Below are positions 27,574 to 35,316 of a stretch of 64,000 bases of DNA, in pieces. The first letter of the stretch is position 1, and each line of letters opens with the position of its first letter. Source of the DNA: VBDM01 sp035519135 (GTDB lineage: Bacteria; Pseudomonadota; Gammaproteobacteria; Burkholderiales; SG8-39); assembly GCA_035519135.1 (NCBI GenBank), contig DATIWX010000130.1, positions 1 to 64,000 on the forward strand. Direction: 5' to 3'. The notes below the pieces were generated by a model. That model was not told the DNA's origin. It did no database searches and was given only the letters and a program-made list of their open reading frames with translations. A program made the translations under genes and the position numbers.

Positions 27574-28497
27574 TTAGCGATGCGCGAACATCTTCTTGCC
27601 CGGCACGGGCATCTCGGCCCGGAGAATCTCGCCGTTTAGCGAGTCGGTGATGTAGAGCGTGCTGCGCTTCGGGCCTCCGTAGGCGATGTTGGTCATGAGA
27701 CGGTGCCGCTTGCCGGCGTGAACGAGATGCGTGGGGAGGGCGTTCGAATCGAAGCGCCATATGCCCACGCCGAGGTGGCACACCGCGAGCCCGTCCTCGG
27801 CATCGGTCTCTATGCCATCGGGACCGGCGTGGCCGCCCGAGAGCTGGATCGCGACGCCGGTCTTCGAGAGCGTGCCGCCCGCCATCAACGGCAGGCGCCA
27901 GATCTGCTGCGAGCGCGTGATCGCGACATAGACGTGGGTGTTGCCCGTGTTTAGGCTGATGCCGTTGGGCGAGGGTGCGTTGTCCACCAGGCGCTGCAGC
28001 TCGCCGTTGCTGCGCAGACGATACACGCGGCCGGTGGGATCGGCGATTCCAGTCTGGCCCTGGTCGGTGAAATAGAGATCGCCGTTGTCGGCGAAATGCA
28101 GGTCGTTCAGGCCCTTGAATCCTTCGCTGAACGCGGTCGCGAGATACGTTTCGATCTTCCCCGACCTCGGGTCGAGCAGCATCAGGCCCCGCTTGTAGTC
28201 GGCAATGAAGATCCATCCGTTCTTGTGGATCTTGAGCCCGTTCGGCCAGCCGTTGTACTGCACGGCGAGCTCCCATTCTCCCTTCGGGTCGATGCGGAAT
28301 ACGCGGCCGAAGGGGATGTCGACGCACCACAGATTGCCCTCGCGGTCGAACGAGGGGCCCTCGAGGAAATTGTCGACCTGCGCTCCGCCCCGGTTGGGAT
28401 CGGACCAGGCGGTGCGCCGCTTCTTGCGGAACTTCCCGGGAAGCGAGGTGAACGGCTTGGCCTCGATGCGGTGGAGTTTCTGGAACGGATTGAGCAC
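27574..28497 (-). CDS. SMP-30/gluconolactonase-family protein
   Basis: About 307 residues, six-bladed beta-propeller of the SMP-30/gluconolactonase/LRE family, which hydrolyse sugar or aromatic-derived lactones with one divalent metal. Motifs include FLEGPSFDREGNLWCVDIPFG (metal Glu), PNGLKIHKNGWIFIADY, FKGLNDLHFADNGDLYFTDQ and SPNGISLNTGNTHVYVA. I set the start at GTG 28497 (beginning LNPFQKLHRIEAKPF), 5 bases after GAGG; the open frame runs to 28629 but the extra part is low-complexity and unlike the family. Second gene of the minus-strand receptor operon. Confidence 0.85.
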   Translation of the reverse strand: MLNPFQKLHRIEAKPFTSLPGKFRKKRRTAWSDPNRGGAQVDNFLEGPSFDREGNLWCVDIPFGRVFRIDPKGEWELAVQYNGWPNGLKIHKNGWIFIADYKRGLMLLDPRSGKIETYLATAFSEGFKGLNDLHFADNGDLYFTDQGQTGIADPTGRVYRLRSNGELQRLVDNAPSPNGISLNTGNTHVYVAITRSQQIWRLPLMAGGTLSKTGVAIQLSGGHAGPDGIETDAEDGLAVCHLGVGIWRFDSNALPTHLVHAGKRHRLMTNIAYGGPKRSTLYITDSLNGEILRAEMPVPGKKMFAHR

Positions 28498-28629
28498 GGC
28501 GACCTCGCGGGCGGTGCCGAAGCATAACCCAATCTGCCCAGGCGCTGCAGGCGCGCGACGAGCGGCAGATCGCGCCGTCTCGATCACGCACAGTTGAAGG
28601 GGACGCGGCCAAATGGCCGCGCCGCTCAA

Positions 28630-29799
28630 CTATTTCTTCATCCGTTCCTTGACCGGATCCTTGACGTTCTCGATCTTGTCGATCTCGACGTTGACCAGTT
28701 GCCCGCCGACTTTCTCGACGCGGCGGATATAGACCGTCTGGACGACGTCGCGGGTCTCGGGGTCGATCGAAATCGGCCCGCGCGGACTTTCCCATTTCAT
28801 GCCCTTTGCGGCCGCGACCAATGACTCGCCGTCCGCCTTGCCGCCTGTCTTCTTCAGTGACTCGTAGATGAGGTGCATGCCATCCCAGCCCCCGACGGAA
28901 TAGATGTCGGGATTGCGGCCGGTGGCCGCCTTGTAGGCTCCGACGAATCTGCCGTTGGCCGCGGACTGGTGGTTGTAGTCGTAGTGAAACACGGTGATCA
29001 TGCCGAGCCCGGCCTCGCCCATGACTTTCAGCGCGTTCTCGTCGCTGATCTCGCCCTGCCCGAGAACGCGGGTCTTCTTCGGATCGATGCCGAGTCCGAG
29101 GAGAGCCTTGACGAACGCGGCCGGCTGCGCGCCCCCGGGGATGAACACGAACACCGCCTCCGGGTTGAGATCCTTCGCACGCTGCACAAACGGGAAGAAA
29201 TCGGGGTTCGCCACCGGCATGCGCACGGAGCCGAGAAGCTGGCCGCCGGCGTCCTTGAATGACCGATGGAATGCGCCCTCGGCGTCGATTCCCGGGCCGT
29301 AGTCCGACACCATCGTGTAGGCCTTGCGGACGCCGCTCCGGTAAGCCCAGGCGCCGAAAGCCTCTTCCAGCTGCGGTACGGTCACCGAGGTGCGCACCAG
29401 GTAGGGCGACCGGGTCGTGATGACGGACGTCGCCGCGTTCATCACCACCATGAATTTCTTCGCCTCGGCCGACACGTCCGCTGCGGAGAGCGCCTCGGGC
29501 GTGATCACGAAGCCGGCGAGAACGTCGACCTTGTCGCGTACCACCAGCTCCTGGGCGTGGCGCTTGGCGTTGTCGGGCACGCCGGCGGTGTCGCGGCGGA
29601 TGAATTCGATCTTGCGGCCCGCCACGGTGTCGCCGTTCTTCTCGACGTAGAGCTTGATGGCGTTGTCCATCTGCAGCGAGGCGTCGGCGAACTGGCCCGA
29701 GTACGGCATGATCAGCCCGATCTTCACCGGCTGCTGGGCGAATGCCGGAAGCGACGCAAGCGCGAGAGCACCGAGAGCTAGCCTGAGTGGTCGATTCAT
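28630..29799 (-). CDS. Branched-chain amino acid/amide ABC-type binding protein
   Basis: 389-residue periplasmic binding protein of the LivK/AmiC type (peripla_BP_6). Signal peptide MNRPLRLALGALALASLPAFA-Q, then VKIGLIMPYSGQFAD, characteristic of the family, with RKIEFIRRDTAGVPDNA and SDYGPGIDAEGAF. Such receptors in this bacterial group often bind aromatic acids rather than amino acids. It heads the minus-strand operon; no permease or ATPase adjoins it, though a complete Liv system lies ~8 kb away. AGGAGG is just upstream of the ATG. Confidence 0.9.
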   Translation of the reverse strand: MNRPLRLALGALALASLPAFAQQPVKIGLIMPYSGQFADASLQMDNAIKLYVEKNGDTVAGRKIEFIRRDTAGVPDNAKRHAQELVVRDKVDVLAGFVITPEALSAADVSAEAKKFMVVMNAATSVITTRSPYLVRTSVTVPQLEEAFGAWAYRSGVRKAYTMVSDYGPGIDAEGAFHRSFKDAGGQLLGSVRMPVANPDFFPFVQRAKDLNPEAVFVFIPGGAQPAAFVKALLGLGIDPKKTRVLGQGEISDENALKVMGEAGLGMITVFHYDYNHQSAANGRFVGAYKAATGRNPDIYSVGGWDGMHLIYESLKKTGGKADGESLVAAAKGMKWESPRGPISIDPETRDVVQTVYIRRVEKVGGQLVNVEIDKIENVKDPVKERMKK

Positions 29800-29911
29800 G
29801 TTTTCCTCCTTGCAGCCGGCACCTTAGCAAGGCGGACAGGGTACCGCAAGTTTGGGACGCGGCCCACTCTGGAGGCGCGCCTTCAGGGTCAAGGGAAGGT
29901 GATTCCAGCCC

Positions 29912-29917
29912 TATAAT
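29912..29917 (+). promoter_or_regulatory. Possible -10 box for the AEC permease gene
   Basis: TATAAT 22 bases before the ATG at 29939, in the 139-base divergent gap. No good -35 is visible. Weak prediction. Confidence 0.35.
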
Positions 29918-29938
29918 GCGGGCCTTCGTGTCCCGCCC

Positions 29939-30826
29939 ATGCTGATCCTCGAGCGCATCGTCTCGGTCATCGCGCCGGTATTCCTGATCATCGCGATCGG
30001 CTACGCCTATGGGCGCCGCAACCGGCCCGATCTCAAGGCGTTCAACCACGTGTCGCTGCACGTGCTCGGGCCGCTGCTGGTGTTCACCTCGCTGGGCGGC
30101 GAAGACTTTCAGTTGAAGGGCAATATAGCCTTCATCGCTGCGGGGGTCATCGTCGTGCTCGTTTCCGGGCTGATCGCCTGGCCGATCGCACGCCTGGCGC
30201 GCGTCAGTCCCCGCACCTTCGTGCCGCCGATGATGTTCAACAATTGCGGCAACATGGGCCTGCCCCTTGCCGTGCTCGCTTTCGGCCGGCCCGGACTGGC
30301 GGCGATGGTACTGATGCTGGTGGCGAGCACGCTGCTGCAGTTCACGCTTGGGAGCCGTATCGTCAGCAAGCACGCCGATTGGAAGGCGCTCGCCACCTCG
30401 CCGATGATCATCGCGAGCGCGCTGGGGCTTCTGTTCAGCGTTCTTTCCTGGAAAGTGCCTGCGGCTCTGATGCCGGGGCTGAAGATGCTGGGCGATGCGA
30501 CCCTGCCGATGATGCTCTTCGCGCTGGGCGCGCGGCTGATCGACTTGTCGAGCCGCGGCTGGCAGCTCGGCGTTCTCGGCGCGGTGGTTTGCCCGATCGC
30601 CGGATTCGCGGGGGCGTATCTTGCGCAGCTCGTTCTGCGCCTACCGGCGGATCAGTTCGCGCAGCTCATGCTCTTCGCAAGCCTCCCGCCCGCCGCACTC
30701 AACTACCTGCTTGCCGAGCGCTACAGCCAGGAGCCCGAGCGTGTCGCCTCGCTGGTGCTGATCGGGAACGCTTTCGCGATCGTGTTCGTTCCGGTGGGGC
30801 TGACGCTGGGGCTGCACCCGCTCTAG
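29939..30826 (+). CDS. AEC-family (auxin efflux carrier-like) permease
   Basis: 295 residues, strongly hydrophobic, about ten transmembrane segments in two inverted halves, beginning ILERIVSVIAPVFLIIAIGYAYGRR. The family motif NNCGNMGLPLAVLAFG (about 101-116) and the C-terminal SLPPAALNYLLAERY are typical of bacterial AEC transporters (MdcF/MleP type), which move dicarboxylates and related acids. Divergent from the LivK-like receptor operon and convergent with mltD. Substrate cannot be read from the sequence. Confidence 0.88.
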   Translation: MLILERIVSVIAPVFLIIAIGYAYGRRNRPDLKAFNHVSLHVLGPLLVFTSLGGEDFQLKGNIAFIAAGVIVVLVSGLIAWPIARLARVSPRTFVPPMMFNNCGNMGLPLAVLAFGRPGLAAMVLMLVASTLLQFTLGSRIVSKHADWKALATSPMIIASALGLLFSVLSWKVPAALMPGLKMLGDATLPMMLFALGARLIDLSSRGWQLGVLGAVVCPIAGFAGAYLAQLVLRLPADQFAQLMLFASLPPAALNYLLAERYSQEPERVASLVLIGNAFAIVFVPVGLTLGLHPL

Positions 30827-30841
30827 GGCGGTGGGTCGGGT

Positions 30842-32374
30842 CTACTTCTGGACGGCGGAAACCCTGATCGTGTTGGCCGGTTTGCGGTTCTTTGCCGGGC
30901 GGTAGACGATCAGCCGCTGGCCGGTGGTCAGGACGCCGACGTGGTTCCAGCGCAGCAGGCTGTCGGTGCTGACGTGATAACGCTTGGCGATGCCGTAGAG
31001 AGTCTCGCCCTTTCGCACGATGTGGATCGAGCCGCCGCCCCTGCGGGGAGCAGGCTGAACCGGCTGCCGGAACACTGCGGGAAGCGGCTCCGCGCCAGCG
31101 CCCGATCCCTTGAGGGGCAGGAGCAGCTCGAAGCCTGGCTTGACCTTGGTCTTGGAGGTGATGCCGTTCGCAAGCTTGAGCTTGGAGAGCGCGATCCCGT
31201 GCTTAGATGCGAGCTTGTCCAGGGTTTCCCCGTGCTTCAGGGTATACGCCTGCCAGGATGTAAGAGGCTGGTCGTAGGCATCGAGGTTCCTGTGGAAGTT
31301 GTCGACGCGGTCGGCGGGCAGCACCAGCGATTGCGTATGCGGACCGGAGATCATCGGCCGGTTGACCGCCGGGTTGAGTGCGATCAGCTCGTCCACCGAC
31401 ATCTCGGCGAACCTTGCCGCAAGACGGATGTCGATCGCGGTCGGCGTGGGCACGGTCGCGAAATAGGGCTCGTTGGGGATCGGCTCGAGCGACACGCCGA
31501 AGGCTTCCGGCTTGGCGATTATGTTTTTCAGGGCCTGAAGCTTGGGTACGTAACCGCGCGTCTCGGGGGGCATCTTCAGGTTCAGGTAGTCGGTAGGCAG
31601 GCCTCTCGCGCGGTTTTTCTCGATCGCGCGCGAGACGCCGTTTTCGCCGAAATTGTACGACGCGAGCGCGAGGTGCCAGTCGCCCTGCAGGTCATAGAGA
31701 GCCTGCAGGTAGTCGAGCGCGGCATTGGTGGAGGCGATCACGTCGCGGCGCTCGTCCGCCCACCAGTTCTGCGTCAACTGGTGCCTTTTCCCGGTCGAAG
31801 GGATGAATTGCCACAGGCCCGAGGCGTGCGAGCGCGAGTACGCCATGGGATTGAACGCGCTCTCGACCATCGGCAGCAGCGCGATCTCGGTCGGCATGCC
31901 CCGCCGTTCCACTTCCTCGACGATGTAGTAGAGATAGAGCTTGCTGCGCTCGACCATGCGCTTGAGGTATTCGGGCTGGCTCGCGTACCAGCGCTCGCGA
32001 ACACCCACCAAGGGGCTGTCGAGATCGGCCATCGCGAAGCCCGCGCGGATACGGTCCCACAGGTCGTCGGCGGGCCGTGACGGGTCTACGGCGCGCGGCG
32101 GCTCAAGATCCCTCTCCGGGATCCCCGCAACCGGCCGCGGCTCGACCAATTGGAAGACCACGGGCGGCGCAGCGACCGGGGTCGCGGCCGACTTCGCCTC
32201 TGGGGCGGGTGCCCGTGGGGCGGGTATGGCAACAGGCAGGGGTAGGGCGGGCGTTGCAGCCTGCGCCACCACTGTCGACTCTCCGTCTGCCGCCGCGTCC
32301 CAAGGAATCTGCGAGCAGGCTGCCGTGAGCGCGCAGGCCCCTGCTGCGAACAGGCGTATATGCTTTTTGTTCAA
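30842..32374 (-). CDS. mltD: Membrane-bound lytic murein transglycosylase D
   Basis: 510-residue lipoprotein (lipobox LTAAC, C20) that cleaves peptidoglycan. After a Pro/Ala-rich linker comes the SLT/GH23 domain with catalytic Glu in LPMVESAFNPMAYSRS and the following ASGLWQFIPSTG, QNWWADERRDV and LASYNFGENGV motifs. Two C-terminal LysM domains bind glycan: YTLKHGETLDKLASKHGIAL and IHIVRKGETLYGIAKRYHVS. Domain order and length match MltD. It lies beside gloB, a common arrangement in proteobacteria. The 156-base gap upstream (32375-32530) shows nothing distinctive. Confidence 0.95.
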   Translation of the reverse strand: MNKKHIRLFAAGACALTAACSQIPWDAAADGESTVVAQAATPALPLPVAIPAPRAPAPEAKSAATPVAAPPVVFQLVEPRPVAGIPERDLEPPRAVDPSRPADDLWDRIRAGFAMADLDSPLVGVRERWYASQPEYLKRMVERSKLYLYYIVEEVERRGMPTEIALLPMVESAFNPMAYSRSHASGLWQFIPSTGKRHQLTQNWWADERRDVIASTNAALDYLQALYDLQGDWHLALASYNFGENGVSRAIEKNRARGLPTDYLNLKMPPETRGYVPKLQALKNIIAKPEAFGVSLEPIPNEPYFATVPTPTAIDIRLAARFAEMSVDELIALNPAVNRPMISGPHTQSLVLPADRVDNFHRNLDAYDQPLTSWQAYTLKHGETLDKLASKHGIALSKLKLANGITSKTKVKPGFELLLPLKGSGAGAEPLPAVFRQPVQPAPRRGGGSIHIVRKGETLYGIAKRYHVSTDSLLRWNHVGVLTTGQRLIVYRPAKNRKPANTIRVSAVQK

Positions 32375-32530
32375 GTGCTTATCTCCACCTGTTCATGAAA
32401 CACTGGAGCCGCGATAGTACCCATGGATTTCATGCCGGTCAAGCAAGCAAGAATCGATTCAGGGGACCCGGGTAGCAGGCTCGTGCCGCACGCTGCCTAA
32501 CGCGTGAGACAGCAAAGAGTGGACAGGGGG

Positions 32531-33313
32531 CTAGAACTCGTTCTTCCACTGCCGCAGTGCGGCGAACACCGCAGCGGGTTCACTCACCCGACTCCCGAGG
32601 TATTTGTTGGCCGAGGCGATGACGGCGGGCCGTGTCACCCGCAGAAACGGGTTGGTAGCTTTTTCGCGGGCGATCGTCGAGGGCAGCGTCGGCCGGTTCT
32701 CGCGTCGCAAGCCCGCGTCGCTCCGCTCGCGCTGGAGTAAGGCCGCGTTGTCGGGCTCGACCGCTTTGGCGAAGCCGATGTTCGCGAGCGTGTACTCGTG
32801 CCCGCAATAGACGAGCGTCTCGTCGGGCAGCGCCATCAGTTTCTCGAGTGACGCGTGCAGTTGTTGCGGCGTGCCTTCGAAAACCTTGCCGCACCCGCAG
32901 GCGAACAGCGTGTCGCCACAGAACAGCATGTTTGCTCCATAATAGCCGACGTGCGCGCGCGTGTGCCCGGGAATGTCGAGCACTTCGAACGACACGCCCA
33001 GTTGCTCGAGCGAGACCTTGTCTCCGCCGCCGACCGCATGGGTGAGCGTGGCGATCGGCTCTCCCCGCGGTCCGTAGACCGGGACTTGGTTGGTCCGGAG
33101 AAGCTCGGTGATTCCTCCGACGTGATCCTGGTGGTGGTGCGTCGCGAGAATCGCCGTCAGCCGCAGCCCTTCCGCAGCCAGATAGTCGAGGACCGGCTGC
33201 GCCTCACCCGGATCGACCACGGCGGCGCAGGGCCCGCTCCGCAAAGTCCAGACGTAGTTGTCCTTGAAGGCGCGCAGGGGAATCACTTGAAGTGTCTCGG
33301 GTGCAGTCGTCAT
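32531..33313 (-). CDS. gloB: Hydroxyacylglutathione hydrolase (glyoxalase II)
   Basis: 260-residue metallo-beta-lactamase-fold enzyme that hydrolyses S-D-lactoylglutathione in methylglyoxal detoxification. Dinuclear metal motif THHHQDHVGG (58-67), then DIPGHTRAHVGYY, FCGDTLFACGCGKVFEG and YCGHEYTLANIGFA, and the C-terminal glutathione-binding tail TNPFLRV...W. The start is set at MTTAPETLQV; the open frame extends further but overlaps the divergent methyltransferase. Divergent from the methyltransferase-rnhA-dnaQ genes. Confidence 0.95.
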   Translation of the reverse strand: MTTAPETLQVIPLRAFKDNYVWTLRSGPCAAVVDPGEAQPVLDYLAAEGLRLTAILATHHHQDHVGGITELLRTNQVPVYGPRGEPIATLTHAVGGGDKVSLEQLGVSFEVLDIPGHTRAHVGYYGANMLFCGDTLFACGCGKVFEGTPQQLHASLEKLMALPDETLVYCGHEYTLANIGFAKAVEPDNAALLQRERSDAGLRRENRPTLPSTIAREKATNPFLRVTRPAVIASANKYLGSRVSEPAAVFAALRQWKNEF

Positions 33314-33332
33314 TCGACGGAGAGCTCGTGAA

Positions 33333-34079
33333 GTGATGTTGCAGAACTCAATGCTAGCGGATTGGTTCGAAACGCCCAAGGGCACCTATGTCCTCGGCTG
33401 GGAGCGAAAGCAGTTCGACGCCGCCGTTGAGGATGTATTCGGCTATAACGCAGTCCAGGTCGGGCTTCCGGGGCTGGATTTCCTGCGCGAGTCGCGCATT
33501 CCGCTCAAAGTCCGCGCAGGCCTGGAGCGCGCCTGCACCCTCCGATCGGACCCGGCCCAATTGCCGCTTGCTTCTCAGAGCATCGACCTGCTGGCGCTGC
33601 CCCATGTGCTCGAGTTCTGTGCGCAGCCGCACGCGATCCTGCGCGAAGCCGAGCGCGTGCTCATGCCCGAGGGCAGCGTCGTGATTTCCGGTTTCAATCC
33701 CCTTTCCCTTTGGGGCGCGGCGCGCGCGCTCGGCTGGCAGCGCCGGCGATATCCCGGGTGCGGCAGATACATCGGACTGCTGCGCCTCAAGGACTGGCTG
33801 GCGCTGCTAGGGTTCGAGCTCAACGGCGGGCGCTTCGGCTGCTACGCGCCGCCGTTCAGTCAGGGGCATTGGCTCGAGCGTTTCGGCTTCATGGAGAAGG
33901 CGGGCGAGCGCTGGTGGCCGATCTGCGGCAGCGTCTACGTCGTGCGTGCCGTGAAGCGTGTCGCCGGGATGCGCCTTGTGACACCGAACTGGCGCGACAA
34001 GCGCGCCCCGAAGAAGGCGCTGGCCCCGGTTACCCACAGCGAGAACGGACTGCATGTCGAAAAGCGTGAGCGGCGCTGA
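33333..34079 (+). CDS. YafS-like SAM-dependent methyltransferase
   Basis: 248 residues, class I methyltransferase fold. Motifs: DVFGYNAVQVGLPGLDFL in the N-terminal part, QSIDLLALPHVLEFCAQPHAILREAERVLMPEG (motifs II-III) and a hydrophobic GSVVISGFNPLSLWG strand. Its place between gloB and rnhA matches E. coli yafS, whose function is not defined; the glycine-rich SAM loop is poorly conserved. Start is GTG 33333 or ATG 33336, after GGAGA (33319-33323). The 3' end overlaps rnhA by 26 bases. Confidence 0.85.
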   Translation: MMLQNSMLADWFETPKGTYVLGWERKQFDAAVEDVFGYNAVQVGLPGLDFLRESRIPLKVRAGLERACTLRSDPAQLPLASQSIDLLALPHVLEFCAQPHAILREAERVLMPEGSVVISGFNPLSLWGAARALGWQRRRYPGCGRYIGLLRLKDWLALLGFELNGGRFGCYAPPFSQGHWLERFGFMEKAGERWWPICGSVYVVRAVKRVAGMRLVTPNWRDKRAPKKALAPVTHSENGLHVEKRERR

Positions 34080-34512
34080 GGTGGTGCGGATCTACGCAGA
34101 CGGCGCCTGCAAAGGCAATCCCGGCCCCGGCGGCTGGGGCGCGATCCTCATGGAGGCAGGCAAGGAGAAGGAGCTTTTCGGCGGAGAGTCGCGGACGACC
34201 AACAACCGGATGGAGCTGACCGCCGTCATCCGCGCGCTGGAAGCCCTCGAACACTCGAGCACCGTGGAGGTCTACACCGACTCGCAGTACGTCCAGAAGG
34301 GGATCAGCGAATGGCTTCCCGCCTGGAAGCGGCGCGGCTGGCGCACGGCGGACAAGAAGCCCGTGAAAAACGTCGATCTGTGGCAGGAGCTCGAGCGGGT
34401 GGCGGGCAAGCACCGCGTGACCTGGCACTGGGTGAAAGGGCACGCGGGGCATCCCGAGAACGAGCGCGCGGATGAACTCGCCAATCGCGGCGCGGACGAG
34501 ATGTCGTCCTGA
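34054..34512 (+). CDS. rnhA: Ribonuclease HI
   Basis: 152 residues. Degrades the RNA strand of RNA-DNA hybrids. All catalytic acids are present: D16 in IYADGACKGNPGPGGW, E54 in NNRMELTAVI, D76 in VYTDSQYV and D140 in NERADELANRGA, with H130 in the HWVKGHAGHPEN loop and the basic protrusion WKRRGWRTADKKPVKN. Translation starts inside the end of the methyltransferase gene, suggesting coupling. Followed by dnaQ, the standard proteobacterial order. Confidence 0.97.
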   Translation: MSKSVSGAEVVRIYADGACKGNPGPGGWGAILMEAGKEKELFGGESRTTNNRMELTAVIRALEALEHSSTVEVYTDSQYVQKGISEWLPAWKRRGWRTADKKPVKNVDLWQELERVAGKHRVTWHWVKGHAGHPENERADELANRGADEMSS

Positions 34513-34531
34513 AACCCGTCAGGGTTTCAGG
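34508..34531. repeat. Short perfect hairpin between rnhA and dnaQ
   Basis: A 10-bp perfect stem (CCTGAAACCC at 34508-34517 against 34522-34531) with a 4-base loop. It includes the rnhA stop codon and lies 23 bases before dnaQ. There is no T-run, so it is not a classical terminator; it might stabilise or attenuate the transcript. Confidence 0.5.
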
Positions 34532-34554
34532 CTTACCTAGAGGCCAGACCGCCG

Positions 34555-35271
34555 ATGCGAAGAGTCGTCCTGGACACCGAAACCACCGGCCTGAACGCCG
34601 GTCTGGGTGACCGTGTCATCGAGATCGGCTGCATCGAAATCCTCAACCGCCGCGTCACCGGCAACCACTTCCACCGCTACATCAACCCCGAGCGCAAGAG
34701 CGAGGACGGCGCGCTCAAGGTGCACGGCATCACCCAGGAATTCCTCGAGGACAAGCCCAAATTCCGCGAGATCGCGGCCGAGTTTCTCGATTACGTCCAG
34801 GGCGCGGAGCTGGTGATCCACAATGCCGCGTTCGACATCGAGTTCCTGAATCTGGAGCTCGCCAGGATCGGACAGCCGCCGATCGAGGAGCAATGCGCAG
34901 CCATCGTCGACTCGCTCAGGCTCGCGCGCGAACTGCACCCCGGCAAGAAGAACTCCCTGGATGCCTTGTGCGAGCGCTATCAGGTCGACCACGCCCACCG
35001 CACGCTGCACGGCGCGCTGCTCGACGCCTCCTTGCTCGCCGAGGTCTACCTCGCGATGACGCGCGGCCAGGACAGCCTGGCGATCGAGCTCGAGCCGGCG
35101 GGCGAGGCGGGGACCGCCTGGGCGTCGCAGGGGGAGCGGCCGCCTCTCATGATCATTCGGGCGAGCGAGGAAGAGCTCGCCCAGCACGCGCTCCTGCTCG
35201 ACGCGATTGAGACCGAGAACAAGGCGCCGAGCGTGTGGCGCCGCGTCGGGGCGGCCGTGGAACTCCCTTGA
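34555..35271 (+). CDS. dnaQ: DNA polymerase III epsilon subunit (3'-5' exonuclease)
   Basis: 238-residue DEDDh exonuclease providing proofreading for the replicative polymerase. Exo I is RRVVLDTETTGL (D7, E9), Exo II is VIHNAAFDIEFLN and Exo III is HRTLHGALLDASLLAEVYLAM with the conserved His and Asp. The C-terminal ~55 residues correspond to the region that binds the alpha subunit. Length and position after rnhA are as expected. Confidence 0.96.
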   Translation: MRRVVLDTETTGLNAGLGDRVIEIGCIEILNRRVTGNHFHRYINPERKSEDGALKVHGITQEFLEDKPKFREIAAEFLDYVQGAELVIHNAAFDIEFLNLELARIGQPPIEEQCAAIVDSLRLARELHPGKKNSLDALCERYQVDHAHRTLHGALLDASLLAEVYLAMTRGQDSLAIELEPAGEAGTAWASQGERPPLMIIRASEEELAQHALLLDAIETENKAPSVWRRVGAAVELP

Positions 35272-35316
35272 GCGGGTGTGCGAGAATGTGCGGATCCTGA
35301 TCGGGGCAGAGCGGCG

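Noticed and set aside
27560..30373. 937-codon open frame on the minus strand
   Set aside because: Runs in another frame across the SMP-30 and LivK-like genes and antisense to the permease gene; no recognisable domain.
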